The notes: a model not told the origin generated them from the letters alone. Counted from the stretch's first letter, positions 6,044 to 12,992 are shown. The stretch is 13,730 nucleotides of DNA from an uncultured Clostridia bacterium (GCA_947305675.1 CAMZED010000035.1:1-13730); one strand, 5' to 3'. A program made the numbers and translations.

Positions 6044-6413
6044 AATTCCCTCGGTAGAACTTCAGGCCGGCTTCGCGTGCCGATTCGGCGAGCGCTTTAA
6101 TACGGCCGTGATAGAGGTAACCGCCGCGATCGAAAACGACTTCGGAGATACCCTTGTCGAGCGCACGTTGAGCGATAAGCGCGCCAACCTTTTTGGCTGC
6201 TTCGACATTTGCGCCTTCTTTGCCGAATTCTTTTTCGGTGCTGGAGGCGGCGACGAGGGTGTTGCCGACGGTATCATCGATCACCTGGACATATATGTTA
6301 TCGTTGGAACGATAAACACAAAGGCGAGGTCTTGCGGGAGTACCGGAGATTTTCGATCTGACTCTCTTATGTCTGTAAAGTCTTTTTGCGTTTTTATTGT
6401 CGCGACTGACCAT
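6018..6413 (-). CDS. rplR: 50S ribosomal protein uL18, C-terminally extended
   Basis: uL18 binds 5S rRNA with uL5 and mounts it in the central protuberance. The protein is 131 aa: basic N terminus MVSRDNKNAKRLYRHKRVRSK, core ARPRLCVYRSNDNIYVQVIDD (about 27-47), and the conserved end FDRGGYLYHGRIKALAESAREAGLKF. Bacterial uL18 normally stops right after the GLKF-like end; here the frame continues for 12 more residues (YRGNYEAGLQHT) through the rpsE Shine-Dalgarno and start, ending at a TGA 26 nt inside rpsE. The tail is therefore probably a by-product of stop-codon loss rather than a domain. The ATG follows GGAG by about 11 nt, 21 nt after rplF. Confidence 0.97.
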   Translation of the reverse strand: MVSRDNKNAKRLYRHKRVRSKISGTPARPRLCVYRSNDNIYVQVIDDTVGNTLVAASSTEKEFGKEGANVEAAKKVGALIAQRALDKGISEVVFDRGGYLYHGRIKALAESAREAGLKFYRGNYEAGLQHT

Positions 6414-6434
6414 TTCCTGTTATTCTCCTTTCCC

Positions 6435-6974
6435 CTATTTACCTGCTTTACCGGCTTTGCGCCTGATTTTTTCATCGGAGTATTTGATACCTTTGCCGAG
6501 ATAAGGTTCGGGAGGTCTCTTTCCTCTGATCTCAGAAGCGAGCTGGCCGACTTGCTGTTTGTTCGCGCCGGAAACGATAACGGTGTTGGGCTGCGGTACT
6601 TCGAAGGCGATTCCTTCGGGTTCTTCGAACACCACGGTGTGCGAATAACCGATATTGAGTACGAGCTTTTTGCCTTCTTTGGCGGCTTTATAGCCGACGC
6701 CGTTGATCTCGAGCTGTTTTTTGTAGCCTTCGGTAACGCCGATGACCATATTGTTGATGAGCGATCTGCTCAAACCGTGGAGCGATTTATGCTCTTTGGT
6801 TTCGCTGGGACGGTTAACGGTAAGGGTATTGCCGTCGATCTTGATCTCCATAGCGGGATCGATCTTTTCGCAAAGCGTTCCTTTGGGTCCGGTAACGGTG
6901 ACGAGGTTGTTTTCACTTACGTCAACTTTAACGCCGGCGGGAACGGTAATGTGCATTCTGCCTATTCTTGACAT
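6435..6974 (-). CDS. rplF: 50S ribosomal protein uL6
   Basis: uL6 binds 23S rRNA near the sarcin-ricin loop and the elongation-factor site. The 179-aa protein contains the two tandem alpha-beta repeats of the family: the first opens MSRIGRMHITVPAGVKVDVS, and the second contains NGVGYKAAKEGKKL (about 90-103). The C-terminal signature PPEPYLGKGIKYSDE is at about 154-168, followed by a basic tail. The ATG is 11 nt after the rpsH stop, and the Shine-Dalgarno abuts that stop (TAAGGAGG), typical of the tight packing in this operon. Confidence 0.98.
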   Translation of the reverse strand: MSRIGRMHITVPAGVKVDVSENNLVTVTGPKGTLCEKIDPAMEIKIDGNTLTVNRPSETKEHKSLHGLSRSLINNMVIGVTEGYKKQLEINGVGYKAAKEGKKLVLNIGYSHTVVFEEPEGIAFEVPQPNTVIVSGANKQQVGQLASEIRGKRPPEPYLGKGIKYSDEKIRRKAGKAGK

Positions 6975-6985
6975 AATTAACCTCC

Positions 6986-7384
6986 TTACCAGATGAACGC
7001 CAGCACTTCGCCGCCGATATTCTGTTTGCGTGCTTCTTTATCGGTCATTATACCTTTGGAAGTAGAAATGATCGCAACGCCGAGACCGTTTTTAACCTTG
7101 GGAAGGTCCTGGCTGGAAGCATAGATACGAAGACCGGGTTTGGATACCCTGCGAAGTCCCTGGATGATTCTTTGTTTGTTTTCGCCGTATTTGAGGGTGA
7201 CCTTGATAACGCCCTGTTTGTTATCTTCGGTAACGGTGTAATCTTTGATATAGCCTTCATCGAGAAGGATCTGGGCGATCGCCTTTTTCAAATTCGAAGC
7301 AGGTATTTCAACGGATTCGTGCTTTGCGGAGTTCGCATTGCGGATCCTGGTGAGCATATCTGCAACAACGTCTGTTATTTGCAT
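6986..7384 (-). CDS. rpsH: 30S ribosomal protein uS8
   Basis: uS8 is a primary binder of the 16S central domain, needed for platform assembly; in E. coli it also represses the spc operon by binding mRNA near rplE. The 132-aa protein starts MQITDVVADMLTRIRNANSA and ends with the RNA-binding signature ISTSKGIMTDKEARKQNIGG followed by EVLAFIW, which is strongly conserved. The middle contains the usual short linker GLRRVSKPGLRIYAS (about 76-90). The ATG follows GAGGAGG, 17 nt after rpsN. Whether uS8 regulates this operon cannot be read from the sequence. Confidence 0.98.
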   Translation of the reverse strand: MQITDVVADMLTRIRNANSAKHESVEIPASNLKKAIAQILLDEGYIKDYTVTEDNKQGVIKVTLKYGENKQRIIQGLRRVSKPGLRIYASSQDLPKVKNGLGVAIISTSKGIMTDKEARKQNIGGEVLAFIW

Positions 7385-7401
7385 AACTTTTTATCCTCCT
7401 C

Positions 7402-7587
7402 TTACCAACTTGCTTTCTTCACGCCCGGGATCTCGCCCTTGTAAGCAAGTTCCCTGAAGCAGATACGGCAGATACCGTATTTGCGGAGATAAGCGTGAGG
7501 TCTGCCGCATATTTTGCATCTGTTATATTTGCGGGTGGAAAATTTCGGCTCTTTCTGCTGTTTAAGGATCATTGCTTTCTTTGCCAT
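7402..7587 (-). CDS. rpsN: 30S ribosomal protein uS14, zinc-type
   Basis: uS14 binds the 3' domain of 16S rRNA in the 30S head. This is the short zinc-binding form of 61 aa, with C24, C27, C40 and C43 (CKIC and CRIC) as ligands, in contrast to the longer cysteine-free form of about 100 aa found in E. coli. It ends in the conserved GEIPGVKKASW. The ATG is preceded by GGGAGG. The gene lies between rplE and rpsH, the canonical spc position. Many Bacillota carry a second zinc-independent copy under Zur control elsewhere; that would lie outside this window. Confidence 0.98.
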   Translation of the reverse strand: MAKKAMILKQQKEPKFSTRKYNRCKICGRPHAYLRKYGICRICFRELAYKGEIPGVKKASW

Positions 7588-7601
7588 TTTTTATTCCTCC
7601 C

Positions 7602-8144
7602 TTATTCCTTTGCGAACGGAGCGCCGAGAAGCGTAAGAAGTTCTTTTGCTTCTTCGTCGGTGTTCGCGGTGGTTACAAATATAATGTCCATACCCCTGAT
7701 CTTGTCGATCTTGTCATATTCGATTTCGGGGAATATGAGCTGTTCTTTAAGTCCGACCGAGTAGTTGCCTCTGCCGTCGAACGCATTGGGGTTGATGCCT
7801 TTGAAGTCTCTTACACGGGGAAGCGCGATGTTGAAGAATTTATCAACGAACTCGTACATATTCTCGTGTCTGAGAGTGACTTTTGCACCGATCTTCATAC
7901 CTGCGCGGAGTTTGAAGTTCGAAACCGACTTCTTTGCAACGGTAGGAACGGCTTTCTGGCCGGTGATGGTGGTGAGATCGCCGATAATGTTATCGATGAT
8001 CTTGGAGTTATCCTTAGCTTCGCTTTCGCAGCAGTTGATAACCACTTTTTCAAGGCGCGGGATCTGCATCGGGCTCTTGTAGTTGAACTTTTTCATCAAC
8101 GCGGGAGCAACATCGCTGATATAATAATCTTTAAGTCTTGACAT
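7602..8144 (-). CDS. rplE: 50S ribosomal protein uL5
   Basis: uL5 binds 5S rRNA with uL18 and forms the intersubunit bridge to uS13 in the head. The 180-aa protein has the normal family length. It starts MSRLKDYYISDVAPALMKKF and shows VPRLEKVVIN-like IPRLEKVVINCC (about 28-39), the tip loop TGQKAVPTVAKKSVSNFKLR (about 61-80), and the late motif FPEIEYDKIDKIRGMDI (about 143-159). The C terminus is GAPFAKE. The ATG follows GGGAGG and is 13 nt after the rplX stop. Confidence 0.98.
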   Translation of the reverse strand: MSRLKDYYISDVAPALMKKFNYKSPMQIPRLEKVVINCCESEAKDNSKIIDNIIGDLTTITGQKAVPTVAKKSVSNFKLRAGMKIGAKVTLRHENMYEFVDKFFNIALPRVRDFKGINPNAFDGRGNYSVGLKEQLIFPEIEYDKIDKIRGMDIIFVTTANTDEEAKELLTLLGAPFAKE

Positions 8145-8157
8145 TGTTAACCTCCCA

Positions 8158-8490
8158 TTATATTGCGTTTCCGCATTTTACGCAGATGCGGGTTCTTTCG
8201 CCGTCGGCGTTTTTAACGTGCCTTACCCGGCGGCCGGCCTGGCAAGTCGGGCAGTAAAGCATAACTTTCGAAGCGTAGATAGCGCCCTCGGTCTTGATTA
8301 TTCCGCCGGATTCGCCCTGTCTTTTGGGTTTCACGTGTTTGGAAACTATGTGAACGCCTTCGACAATAACTTTGCCTTCGGAGGGAGAAACGCCGATAAC
8401 TTTACCGACGGCTTTCTCTTCGCCGTTAGCGTATTTTCCGGAGATCACAACAACGGTGTCGCCGGATTTGATATGCATTTTTTTGCTCAT
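8158..8490 (-). CDS. rplX: 50S ribosomal protein uL24 with cysteine pairs
   Basis: uL24 is an early assembly initiator of the 50S subunit and sits near the exit-tunnel mouth. The 110-aa protein has the KOW/SH3 fold at the N terminus (MHIKSGDTVVVISGKYANGE), followed by GVHIVSKHVKPKRQGE (about 45-60) and GGIIKTEGAIYASKVML. The C-terminal part contains two CxxC pairs, C80/C83 (CPTC) and C103/C106 (CVKC), predicted to hold a zinc ion; E. coli and Bacillus uL24 lack them but other bacteria such as Thermus have a similar arrangement. The ATG is preceded by AGGAGG, 13 nt after rplN. Confidence 0.98.
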   Translation of the reverse strand: MSKKMHIKSGDTVVVISGKYANGEEKAVGKVIGVSPSEGKVIVEGVHIVSKHVKPKRQGESGGIIKTEGAIYASKVMLYCPTCQAGRRVRHVKNADGERTRICVKCGNAI

Positions 8491-8503
8491 TTTTTACGCC
8501 TCC

Positions 8504-8872
8504 TCAAACCACTTCGGGCGCGAGGGAGAGGATCTTCATATATCCTTTTTCGCGCAGTTCGCGGGCTACCGGTCCAAAGATACGGGTACCCTTGGGTTCC
8601 TTGTCGTCCTGGATGAGGACCGCCGCGTTGTCATCGAAGCGGACGTAAGATCCGTCGCTTCTTCTGGTGGGCTGAACGGTTCTGACAACAACTGCCTTAA
8701 CAACGTCGCCCTTCTTTGCTACTCCGCCGGGAGCGGCTTTTTTGACCGAGCAGACGATAACATCGCCTACGCCGGCGTAACGTCTGCCGGTGCCGCCAAG
8801 AACACGGATGCACAACAATTCTTTTGCGCCGGTGTTGTCAGCCACTTTAAGACGGGATTCTTGCTGTAACAT
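8504..8872 (-). CDS. rplN: 50S ribosomal protein uL14
   Basis: uL14 lies on the subunit interface near the factor site, contacts bL19, and is the docking site of the silencing factor RsfS. The 122-aa length is the family norm. It begins MLQQESRLKVADNTGAKELL, includes GDVIVCSVKKAAPGG (about 36-50) and the basic VVRTVQPTRRSDGSYVRFDD (about 62-81), and ends in RELREKGYMKILSLAPEVV. The ATG follows AGGAGG with a 6-nt spacer and lies 14 nt after rpsQ, where the S10 part meets the spc part. No promoter is apparent in that gap, so the two sets are likely one transcription unit. Confidence 0.98.
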   Translation of the reverse strand: MLQQESRLKVADNTGAKELLCIRVLGGTGRRYAGVGDVIVCSVKKAAPGGVAKKGDVVKAVVVRTVQPTRRSDGSYVRFDDNAAVLIQDDKEPKGTRIFGPVARELREKGYMKILSLAPEVV

Positions 8873-8886
8873 TGTGTACCTCCTGA

Positions 8887-9141
8887 TTACTTAGCTTTTT
8901 CGATAATTTCGACAAGACGCCAACGTTTGTCTTTAGAGAGCGGACGGGTTTCCATGATAAGAACTTTATCGCCGACAGCAGCTTCGTTCTTTTCGTCATG
9001 GGCTTTAAAACGTACCGTTCTTTTTATGATCTTTTTATAAAGAGGATGCTTAACGTTGTCGCGGATCGCGACTACGATAGTTTTATCCATTTTATCGGAA
9101 ACGACTGTTCCGACTCTGGTCTTTCTCAATGCTCTTTCCAT
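8887..9141 (-). CDS. rpsQ: 30S ribosomal protein uS17
   Basis: uS17 is an OB-fold protein that binds 16S rRNA at the 5' domain and helps early 30S folding. The 84-aa protein starts MERALRKTRVGTVVSDKMDK, with the core TIVVAIRDNVKHPLYKK (about 21-37), KFKAHDE-like VRFKAHDEKN and the final GDKVLIMETRPLSKDKRWRL (about 57-76). The ATG follows GAGGAG with a 9-nt spacer, 17 nt after rpmC. It is the last gene of the classical S10 operon. Confidence 0.98.
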   Translation of the reverse strand: MERALRKTRVGTVVSDKMDKTIVVAIRDNVKHPLYKKIIKRTVRFKAHDEKNEAAVGDKVLIMETRPLSKDKRWRLVEIIEKAK

Positions 9142-9158
9142 CGATCGTTACTCCTCTC

Positions 9159-9362
9159 TTACGCCTTTTTTTCTGCAAGTTCTTTCTCGCGGATCACCGA
9201 GAGCAGTCTTGCAATCGTCTTTTTGGTTTCGACGATCTTCATCGGATTGTCGAGCTGGTTAATGGAATGCTGAAAACGAAGGCGGAAGAGGGCTTCTTTC
9301 TGGTCAGCCAGGTTCTTCTTGAGTTCAGACATCGGCATTTCCCTTATTTCTTTAATGTTCAT
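9159..9362 (-). CDS. rpmC: 50S ribosomal protein uL29
   Basis: uL29 is a small helical-hairpin protein beside the polypeptide exit tunnel, near the docking site of trigger factor and SRP on uL23. The 67-aa protein is almost wholly helical: MNIKEIREMPMSELKKNLAD for the first helix and KIVETKKTIARLLSVIREKE for the last, with the family motif ALFRLRFQHSINQLDNP between (about 24-40). The ATG follows AGGAGG, 10 nt after rplP. Gene order rplP-rpmC-rpsQ is standard. Confidence 0.97.
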   Translation of the reverse strand: MNIKEIREMPMSELKKNLADQKEALFRLRFQHSINQLDNPMKIVETKKTIARLLSVIREKELAEKKA

Positions 9363-9372
9363 TTTCTACCTC

Positions 9373-9792
9373 CTATTTCTCGAGGTCGGCCTTGGTGGCG
9401 AACTTGCATTTAAGCGGAAGTTTGTGCGACGCGAGACGCATTGCTTCGCGTGCTTCTTCCTCTGTAACGCCGTCCATCTCGAACATAACTCTGCCCGGTT
9501 TGACGACAGCCACCCAGTATTCGGGCGAACCTTTACCGGAACCCATACGGGTTTCAGCGGGTTTTTCGGTAACCGGCTTATCCGGGAAAATCTTTATCCA
9601 GACTTTACCGCCGCGTTTGACGTATCTTGTCATTGCGACACGGGCGGCCTCGATCTGGTTGCTGGTGACCCAGGCGGGTTCGGTAGCGACAAGACCGAAG
9701 GAACCGTAGGTGACTTTGTTTCCGCGGTAAGCGCGGCCGGTCATACGGCCTCTCTGAACTCTTCTGTATTTAACTCTTTTAGGCATTAACAT
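9373..9792 (-). CDS. rplP: 50S ribosomal protein uL16
   Basis: uL16 binds near the A and P sites of the large subunit, helps shape the tRNA corridor, and joins late in assembly. I placed the start at the ATG at 9792, giving 139 aa and the family opening MLMPKRVKYRRVQRGRM; GGAGG is 8 nt upstream. A longer in-frame reading from further upstream lies inside rpsC and has no family similarity. R82 in AETRMGSGKG (80-88) matches the conserved arginine near the peptidyl-transferase centre. The first 14 nt of the gene overlap the 3' end of rpsC in another frame, so translation is likely coupled. Confidence 0.97.
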   Translation of the reverse strand: MLMPKRVKYRRVQRGRMTGRAYRGNKVTYGSFGLVATEPAWVTSNQIEAARVAMTRYVKRGGKVWIKIFPDKPVTEKPAETRMGSGKGSPEYWVAVVKPGRVMFEMDGVTEEEAREAMRLASHKLPLKCKFATKADLEK

Positions 9793-10540
9793 TGCGTTTA
9801 CCTCCTTCACGGCGTGCGGGACGGTCGCCGCGCTGTTCACGACGGGCGGGACGGTCTTCGCGTGCAGGACGATCTTCACGGAACGAGCCGCGTTTAACTT
9901 CGGGGAGTACTTCGCCCTTGTAGATCCATACCTTTATGCCGATCTTGCCATAGGTGGTGTTTGCCTCCCAGAAACCGTAATCGATATCGGCCCTGAGAGT
10001 CTGCAGAGGAATGGTTCCCTCGTGATAATGTTCGCTTCTTGCGATCTCGGCGCCGCCGAGTCGGCCGGAAACGCAGACCTTTATACCTCTTGCCTGGAGG
10101 CGCATAGTCCTGCCGATAGCCTGTTTCATGGCGCGGCGGAACGAGATCCTCTTTTCGAGCTGCGCGGCGATATTTTCGGCGACGAGCTGAGCGTTGAGGT
10201 CAGGCTGTTTGATCTCGATAACTTTCACGTCAACGCTGACGTTGGCGGGAACTTTAAGGAAGTCGGCGATAGTCGATTTGAGTTTTTCGATCTCGGTGCC
10301 GCCCTTACCGATGATGATACCGGGTTTAGCGCAGTGGATGATAACTCTTATACGGCTGTTGTCGCGTTCGATCTCGATTTCGGGAACGCCCGCCGGCATA
10401 AGTTTTTCTTTAAGGAACCTGCGGAGGTTGTAGTCGGATACCAAAGTGTCGCCAAAAGTTTCGTCTTTGGAATACCAACGGGAACTCCAATCTTTTATAA
10501 CGCCGACGCGTAAGCCGTGCGGATTAACTTTCTGTCCCAT
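9779..10540 (-). CDS. rpsC: 30S ribosomal protein uS3 with repetitive basic tail
   Basis: uS3 forms the mRNA entry site with uS4 and uS5 and contributes to mRNA unwinding. The 253-aa protein opens MGQKVNPHGLRVGVIKDWSS. The KH domain carries the GxxG loop at IIIGKGGTEIEKL (75-87), and the C-terminal S3 domain includes RTMRLQARGIKVCVSGRLGG (144-163) and the HYHEGTIPLQTLRADIDYG block (171-189). After the usual end near KGEVLP there is a tail (about 216-253) with DRPAR three times. The ATG follows GGAGG with a 7-nt spacer, only 2 nt beyond the rplV stop. The gene ends 14 nt inside rplP. Confidence 0.98.
   Translation of the reverse strand: MGQKVNPHGLRVGVIKDWSSRWYSKDETFGDTLVSDYNLRRFLKEKLMPAGVPEIEIERDNSRIRVIIHCAKPGIIIGKGGTEIEKLKSTIADFLKVPANVSVDVKVIEIKQPDLNAQLVAENIAAQLEKRISFRRAMKQAIGRTMRLQARGIKVCVSGRLGGAEIARSEHYHEGTIPLQTLRADIDYGFWEANTTYGKIGIKVWIYKGEVLPEVKRGSFREDRPAREDRPARREQRGDRPARREGGKRNVNA
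9812..9874 (-). repeat. DRPAR-coding repeat in the rpsC 3' end
   Basis: Three copies of the codon block for Asp-Arg-Pro-Ala-Arg (residues 223-227, 229-233 and 239-243 of uS3) are separated by short Arg/Glu/Gln spacers. The DNA copies resemble one another (repeats around GGGCGGGACGGTC on the plus strand), consistent with slippage or short duplication. Tails of this charged, disordered type are variable between species in uS3; a length polymorphism here would not be surprising. Confidence 0.8.
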
Positions 10541-10542
10541 TT

Positions 10543-10902
10543 TTACGCCTCCTGTTCTCTTTCTTTAAGCACCATGGTTACGTGAGAGGTACGTTTCATT
10601 ATTCTGAACGCTCTGCCCTGTGCTCTGGGGCGGATCCTCTTCATATTCTTGAGCATGCCGGGAGTGACGAAGCACTCTGCAACGTAAAGTTTATCGACGT
10701 CCATACCGAAGTTGTGATCGGCGTTGGCAACGGCGGATTTAAGCAGTTTTTCGAGATCCTCGCAAACCAGCTTGTTGGTAGTTTTGAGTATAGCCGCGGC
10801 CACTGCCACGTCTTTACCCCTGATAAGGTCGAGAACGACTTTGACCTTTCTGGGAGTGACGCGGAGTTGCTTGAGGTATGCTCTGGATTCTTTATTTTCC
10901 AC
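10543..10902 (-). CDS. rplV: 50S ribosomal protein uL22
   Basis: uL22 lines the exit tunnel with a long beta hairpin and contacts all domains of 23S rRNA; hairpin changes can give macrolide resistance. The 119-aa protein has YLKQLRVTPRKVKVVLDLIR (about 9-28) and the middle region LLKSAVANADHNFGMDVDKL (53-72). The hairpin region KNMKRIRPRAQGRAFRIMKR (85-104) is followed by SHVTMVL and has no evident deletion. The start is a GTG at 10902, placed 8-9 nt after AGGAG; the peptide opens MENKESRAY. It lies 24 nt after rpsS and 2 nt before rpsC. Confidence 0.97.
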   Translation of the reverse strand: MENKESRAYLKQLRVTPRKVKVVLDLIRGKDVAVAAAILKTTNKLVCEDLEKLLKSAVANADHNFGMDVDKLYVAECFVTPGMLKNMKRIRPRAQGRAFRIMKRTSHVTMVLKEREQEA

Positions 10903-10926
10903 GATTCAATCTCCTTTCGTCCCTGA

Positions 10927-11208
10927 TCATTTAACCGTGTTGGAAGTCTTGGAACCGGAGTGGCCGCGGAAAGTCCTGGTGGGGGCAAACTCGCCGAGTT
11001 TGTGTCCGACCATATCTTCGACTACATATACCGGAACGTGTTTTCTTCCGTCATGGACGGCGATCGTGTGACCGACGAATTCGGGGAAGATAGTTGATGC
11101 GCGCGACCAGGTCTTTATAACGCGTTTTTCGCCTTTTTCGTTCATCTCTGCGATTCTCTTATAGAGTTTTTCTTCGACAAACGGGCCTTTTTTAATACTT
11201 CTGCTCAT
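10927..11208 (-). CDS. rpsS: 30S ribosomal protein uS19
   Basis: uS19 is a 30S head protein that pairs with uS13 and reaches toward the A site. The 93-aa length is normal. It opens MSRSIKKGPFVEEKLYKRIA and carries the core KTWSRASTIFPEFVGHTIAV (about 32-51), HDGRKHVPVYV (52-62) and MVGHKLGEFAPTRTFRGH (66-83), the strongest signature of the family. The ATG follows AGGAGG, 13 nt after rplB. Order rplB-rpsS-rplV-rpsC is universal for the S10 cluster. Confidence 0.98.
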   Translation of the reverse strand: MSRSIKKGPFVEEKLYKRIAEMNEKGEKRVIKTWSRASTIFPEFVGHTIAVHDGRKHVPVYVVEDMVGHKLGEFAPTRTFRGHSGSKTSNTVK

Positions 11209-11221
11209 TTACTCTTCCTCC

Positions 11222-12055
11222 TTATCTATCGTTCTTTCTCTTTACGATGAACTTGTTGGTGCGAGCCTTCTTGTTCCTCGTCTTATAACCCAGCGTAGGT
11301 TTGCCCCACGGGGTAACAGGGCCGGGACGGCCGATCGGTGAACGGCCTTCGCCGCCGCCGTGCGGGTGGTCTACCGGGTTCATAACCGAGCCGCGGACGG
11401 TAGGACGGATACCGAGGTATCTGGTCTTGCCGGCCTTGCCGAGCTTGACGTTTTCGTGTTCGAGGTTGCCGACCTGGCCGATAGTGGCTCTGCAGTCAAG
11501 CCTTACCAGGCGAACTTCGCCGGAAGGAAGCCTTACCTGAGCCATACCGTTTTCTTTTGCCATAAGCTGAGCGGCTGCGCCGGCGGAGCGGACGAGCTGA
11601 GCGCCGCGGCCGGGATAAAGCTCGACGGAATGGATAACGGTACCGACGGGGATCTGGCTGATCGGAAGAACGTTGCCGGGCTTGATGTCGGCGTTTTCGC
11701 CGGAATAAAGGAGAGTGCCGACAGTAACTCCGTCGGGAGCGATGGCGTAGCTCTTCTTGCCGTTTTCGTCCTCGAGAAGCATGATATAAGCGGTGCGGTT
11801 GGGATCGTATTCGATCGCAACGACTTTGCTTGCCGCGTCTTTATATGCACGCTTGAAGTCGACGATCCTGTATTTTTTCTTGTTGCCGCCGCCCTGATGG
11901 CGAACGGTGATCCTGCCCGTGTTGTTTCTGCCCGAATGTTTCTTGAGTATGGTGATCAAGGATTTTTCGGGAGTCTTCTTCGTAACCTCTGCGAAAGAGG
12001 GAGAAGCCATGTTCCTGCGGGAGGGAGTAGTGGGTTTATATGTCTTAACTGCCAT
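11222..12055 (-). CDS. rplB: 50S ribosomal protein uL2
   Basis: uL2 is a highly conserved protein needed for subunit association and peptidyl-transferase centre assembly. The 277-aa protein begins MAVKTYKPTTPSRRNMASPS. The RNA-binding core includes GRITVRHQGGGNKKKYRIVD (47-66). The C-terminal motif DHPHGGGEGRSPIGRPG (229-245) contains H230, matching E. coli H229 near the catalytic centre. The closing basic stretch is YKTRNKKARTNKFIVKRK. The ATG follows GGAG with a 9-nt spacer, 17 nt after rplW. Nothing unusual is visible in this gene. Confidence 0.98.
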   Translation of the reverse strand: MAVKTYKPTTPSRRNMASPSFAEVTKKTPEKSLITILKKHSGRNNTGRITVRHQGGGNKKKYRIVDFKRAYKDAASKVVAIEYDPNRTAYIMLLEDENGKKSYAIAPDGVTVGTLLYSGENADIKPGNVLPISQIPVGTVIHSVELYPGRGAQLVRSAGAAAQLMAKENGMAQVRLPSGEVRLVRLDCRATIGQVGNLEHENVKLGKAGKTRYLGIRPTVRGSVMNPVDHPHGGGEGRSPIGRPGPVTPWGKPTLGYKTRNKKARTNKFIVKRKNDR

Positions 12056-12072
12056 TACTGCTTTCTCCTTTC

Positions 12073-12366
12073 TTACATAAGGCTATCGAAGAATTCGATC
12101 GTCTTGGAATCGGGAGTCAGTTTGACGATGGCCTTTTTCCAGGCGGCGGTCTTACCGACGTTGTAGCCGACTCTCTTTGTTTTTCTCTTCATGGTTATGG
12201 TATAGACCTTTTCTACCTTGACCTCGAATGCTTCTTCGACGGCTTTCTTGATCTCGACCTTGTTGGCGCTGCAGGGAACTTTGAAAGTATATTTCTTATC
12301 CTGCATATTTTTGATCGAGGCCTCGGTGATAACAGGTTCTCTGATAATGTCGTAAACCGATTTCAT
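12073..12366 (-). CDS. rplW: 50S ribosomal protein uL23
   Basis: uL23 sits at the exit-tunnel mouth and is the docking point for trigger factor and SRP. The 97-aa protein opens MKSVYDIIREPVITEASIKN and shows the family patterns KYTFKVPCSANKVEIKKAVE (26-45) and VEKVYTITMKRKTKRVG (about 51-67). The start overlaps the rplD stop by one base (TAATG); the AGGAGG lies in the last codons of rplD, about 10 nt upstream, so translation is probably coupled. The usual rplC-rplD-rplW-rplB order is kept. Confidence 0.98.
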   Translation of the reverse strand: MKSVYDIIREPVITEASIKNMQDKKYTFKVPCSANKVEIKKAVEEAFEVKVEKVYTITMKRKTKRVGYNVGKTAAWKKAIVKLTPDSKTIEFFDSLM

Positions 12367-12992
12367 TATGCATAAACCTCCTCGAGTTTTGCCAGAGCAT
12401 CTTTAGCGATGATGAATTTATCATAGTTAAGGATGTCGTAGACGTTGATAGTGTTCACCGGAGCGGTGATAACGCCGGGAATATTTGCAGCCGAGCCGAC
12501 CACGAATTTGTTGTCGCCTTCGGGGAGAACGATCATTGCTTTGCCTTCAACGTTGAGCGCTTTGAGGAACGCGACTGCGTTCTTTGTCTTGTAAGAATCG
12601 AGCGCGATATTGTCGACGACAATCAGTTCGTTCGAAACCACTTTGGACGTAAGAGCGGAGAACAGTGCGACTCTCTTAAGCTTTTTGTTGATGCTTACTC
12701 TGTAAGTTCTGGGTTTGGGGCCGAGCGCGATACCGCCGTGAGTCCATTGCGGCGAACGGGTGGAACCCTGTCTTGCTCTGCCGGTGCCTTTTTGTCTCCA
12801 GGGCTTTTTGCCGCCGCCGGAAACTTCGCTTCTGGTAAGGGTGGACTGAGTGCCCTGACGTTGTGCGAGCAGATAAGCTCTTACAACCGAGTGAACAGCC
12901 GCGTTGTTGATCTCGGCGGCAAATATTTTTTCGGAAAGTTCGACGGTTCCTACCTCTTTACCTTCCATATTGTAAACATTTACTGTAGGCAT
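12366..12992 (-). CDS. rplD: 50S ribosomal protein uL4
   Basis: uL4 reaches into the exit tunnel with a long loop next to uL22; in E. coli it also represses the S10 operon. The 208-aa protein has an N-terminal strand MPTVNVYNMEGKEVGTVELS and the tunnel loop at about 59-87, containing GGGKKPWRQKGTGRARQGS, the stretch where macrolide-resistance changes occur. The globular domain holds ALTSKVVSNELIVVDN (about 113-128) and ends in KDALAKLEEVYA. The loop is intact. The ATG follows GGAGG, 19 nt after rplC. Autoregulation by uL4 in Clostridia is not established and no leader for it is in the window. Confidence 0.98.
   Translation of the reverse strand: MPTVNVYNMEGKEVGTVELSEKIFAAEINNAAVHSVVRAYLLAQRQGTQSTLTRSEVSGGGKKPWRQKGTGRARQGSTRSPQWTHGGIALGPKPRTYRVSINKKLKRVALFSALTSKVVSNELIVVDNIALDSYKTKNAVAFLKALNVEGKAMIVLPEGDNKFVVGSAANIPGVITAPVNTINVYDILNYDKFIIAKDALAKLEEVYA

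Noticed and set aside
6108..6971. Long open frame on the plus strand opposite rplR and rplF (287 codons)
   Set aside because: It lies wholly antisense to two certain ribosomal genes, has no matching Shine-Dalgarno or recognisable domain, and its Phe/Asp-rich composition is what the antisense of Lys/Glu/Ile-rich genes gives.
9793..9879. Upstream extension of rplP to an ATG at 9879
   Set aside because: The added residues come from the repetitive 3' end of rpsC in another frame and do not resemble uL16; the ATG at 9792 has a good GGAGG and gives the family start and length.
11360..12166. Long plus-strand open frame opposite rplB and rplW (268 codons)
   Set aside because: It is the antisense shadow of highly conserved rplB; length reflects codon bias in the real gene rather than selection for a second protein.
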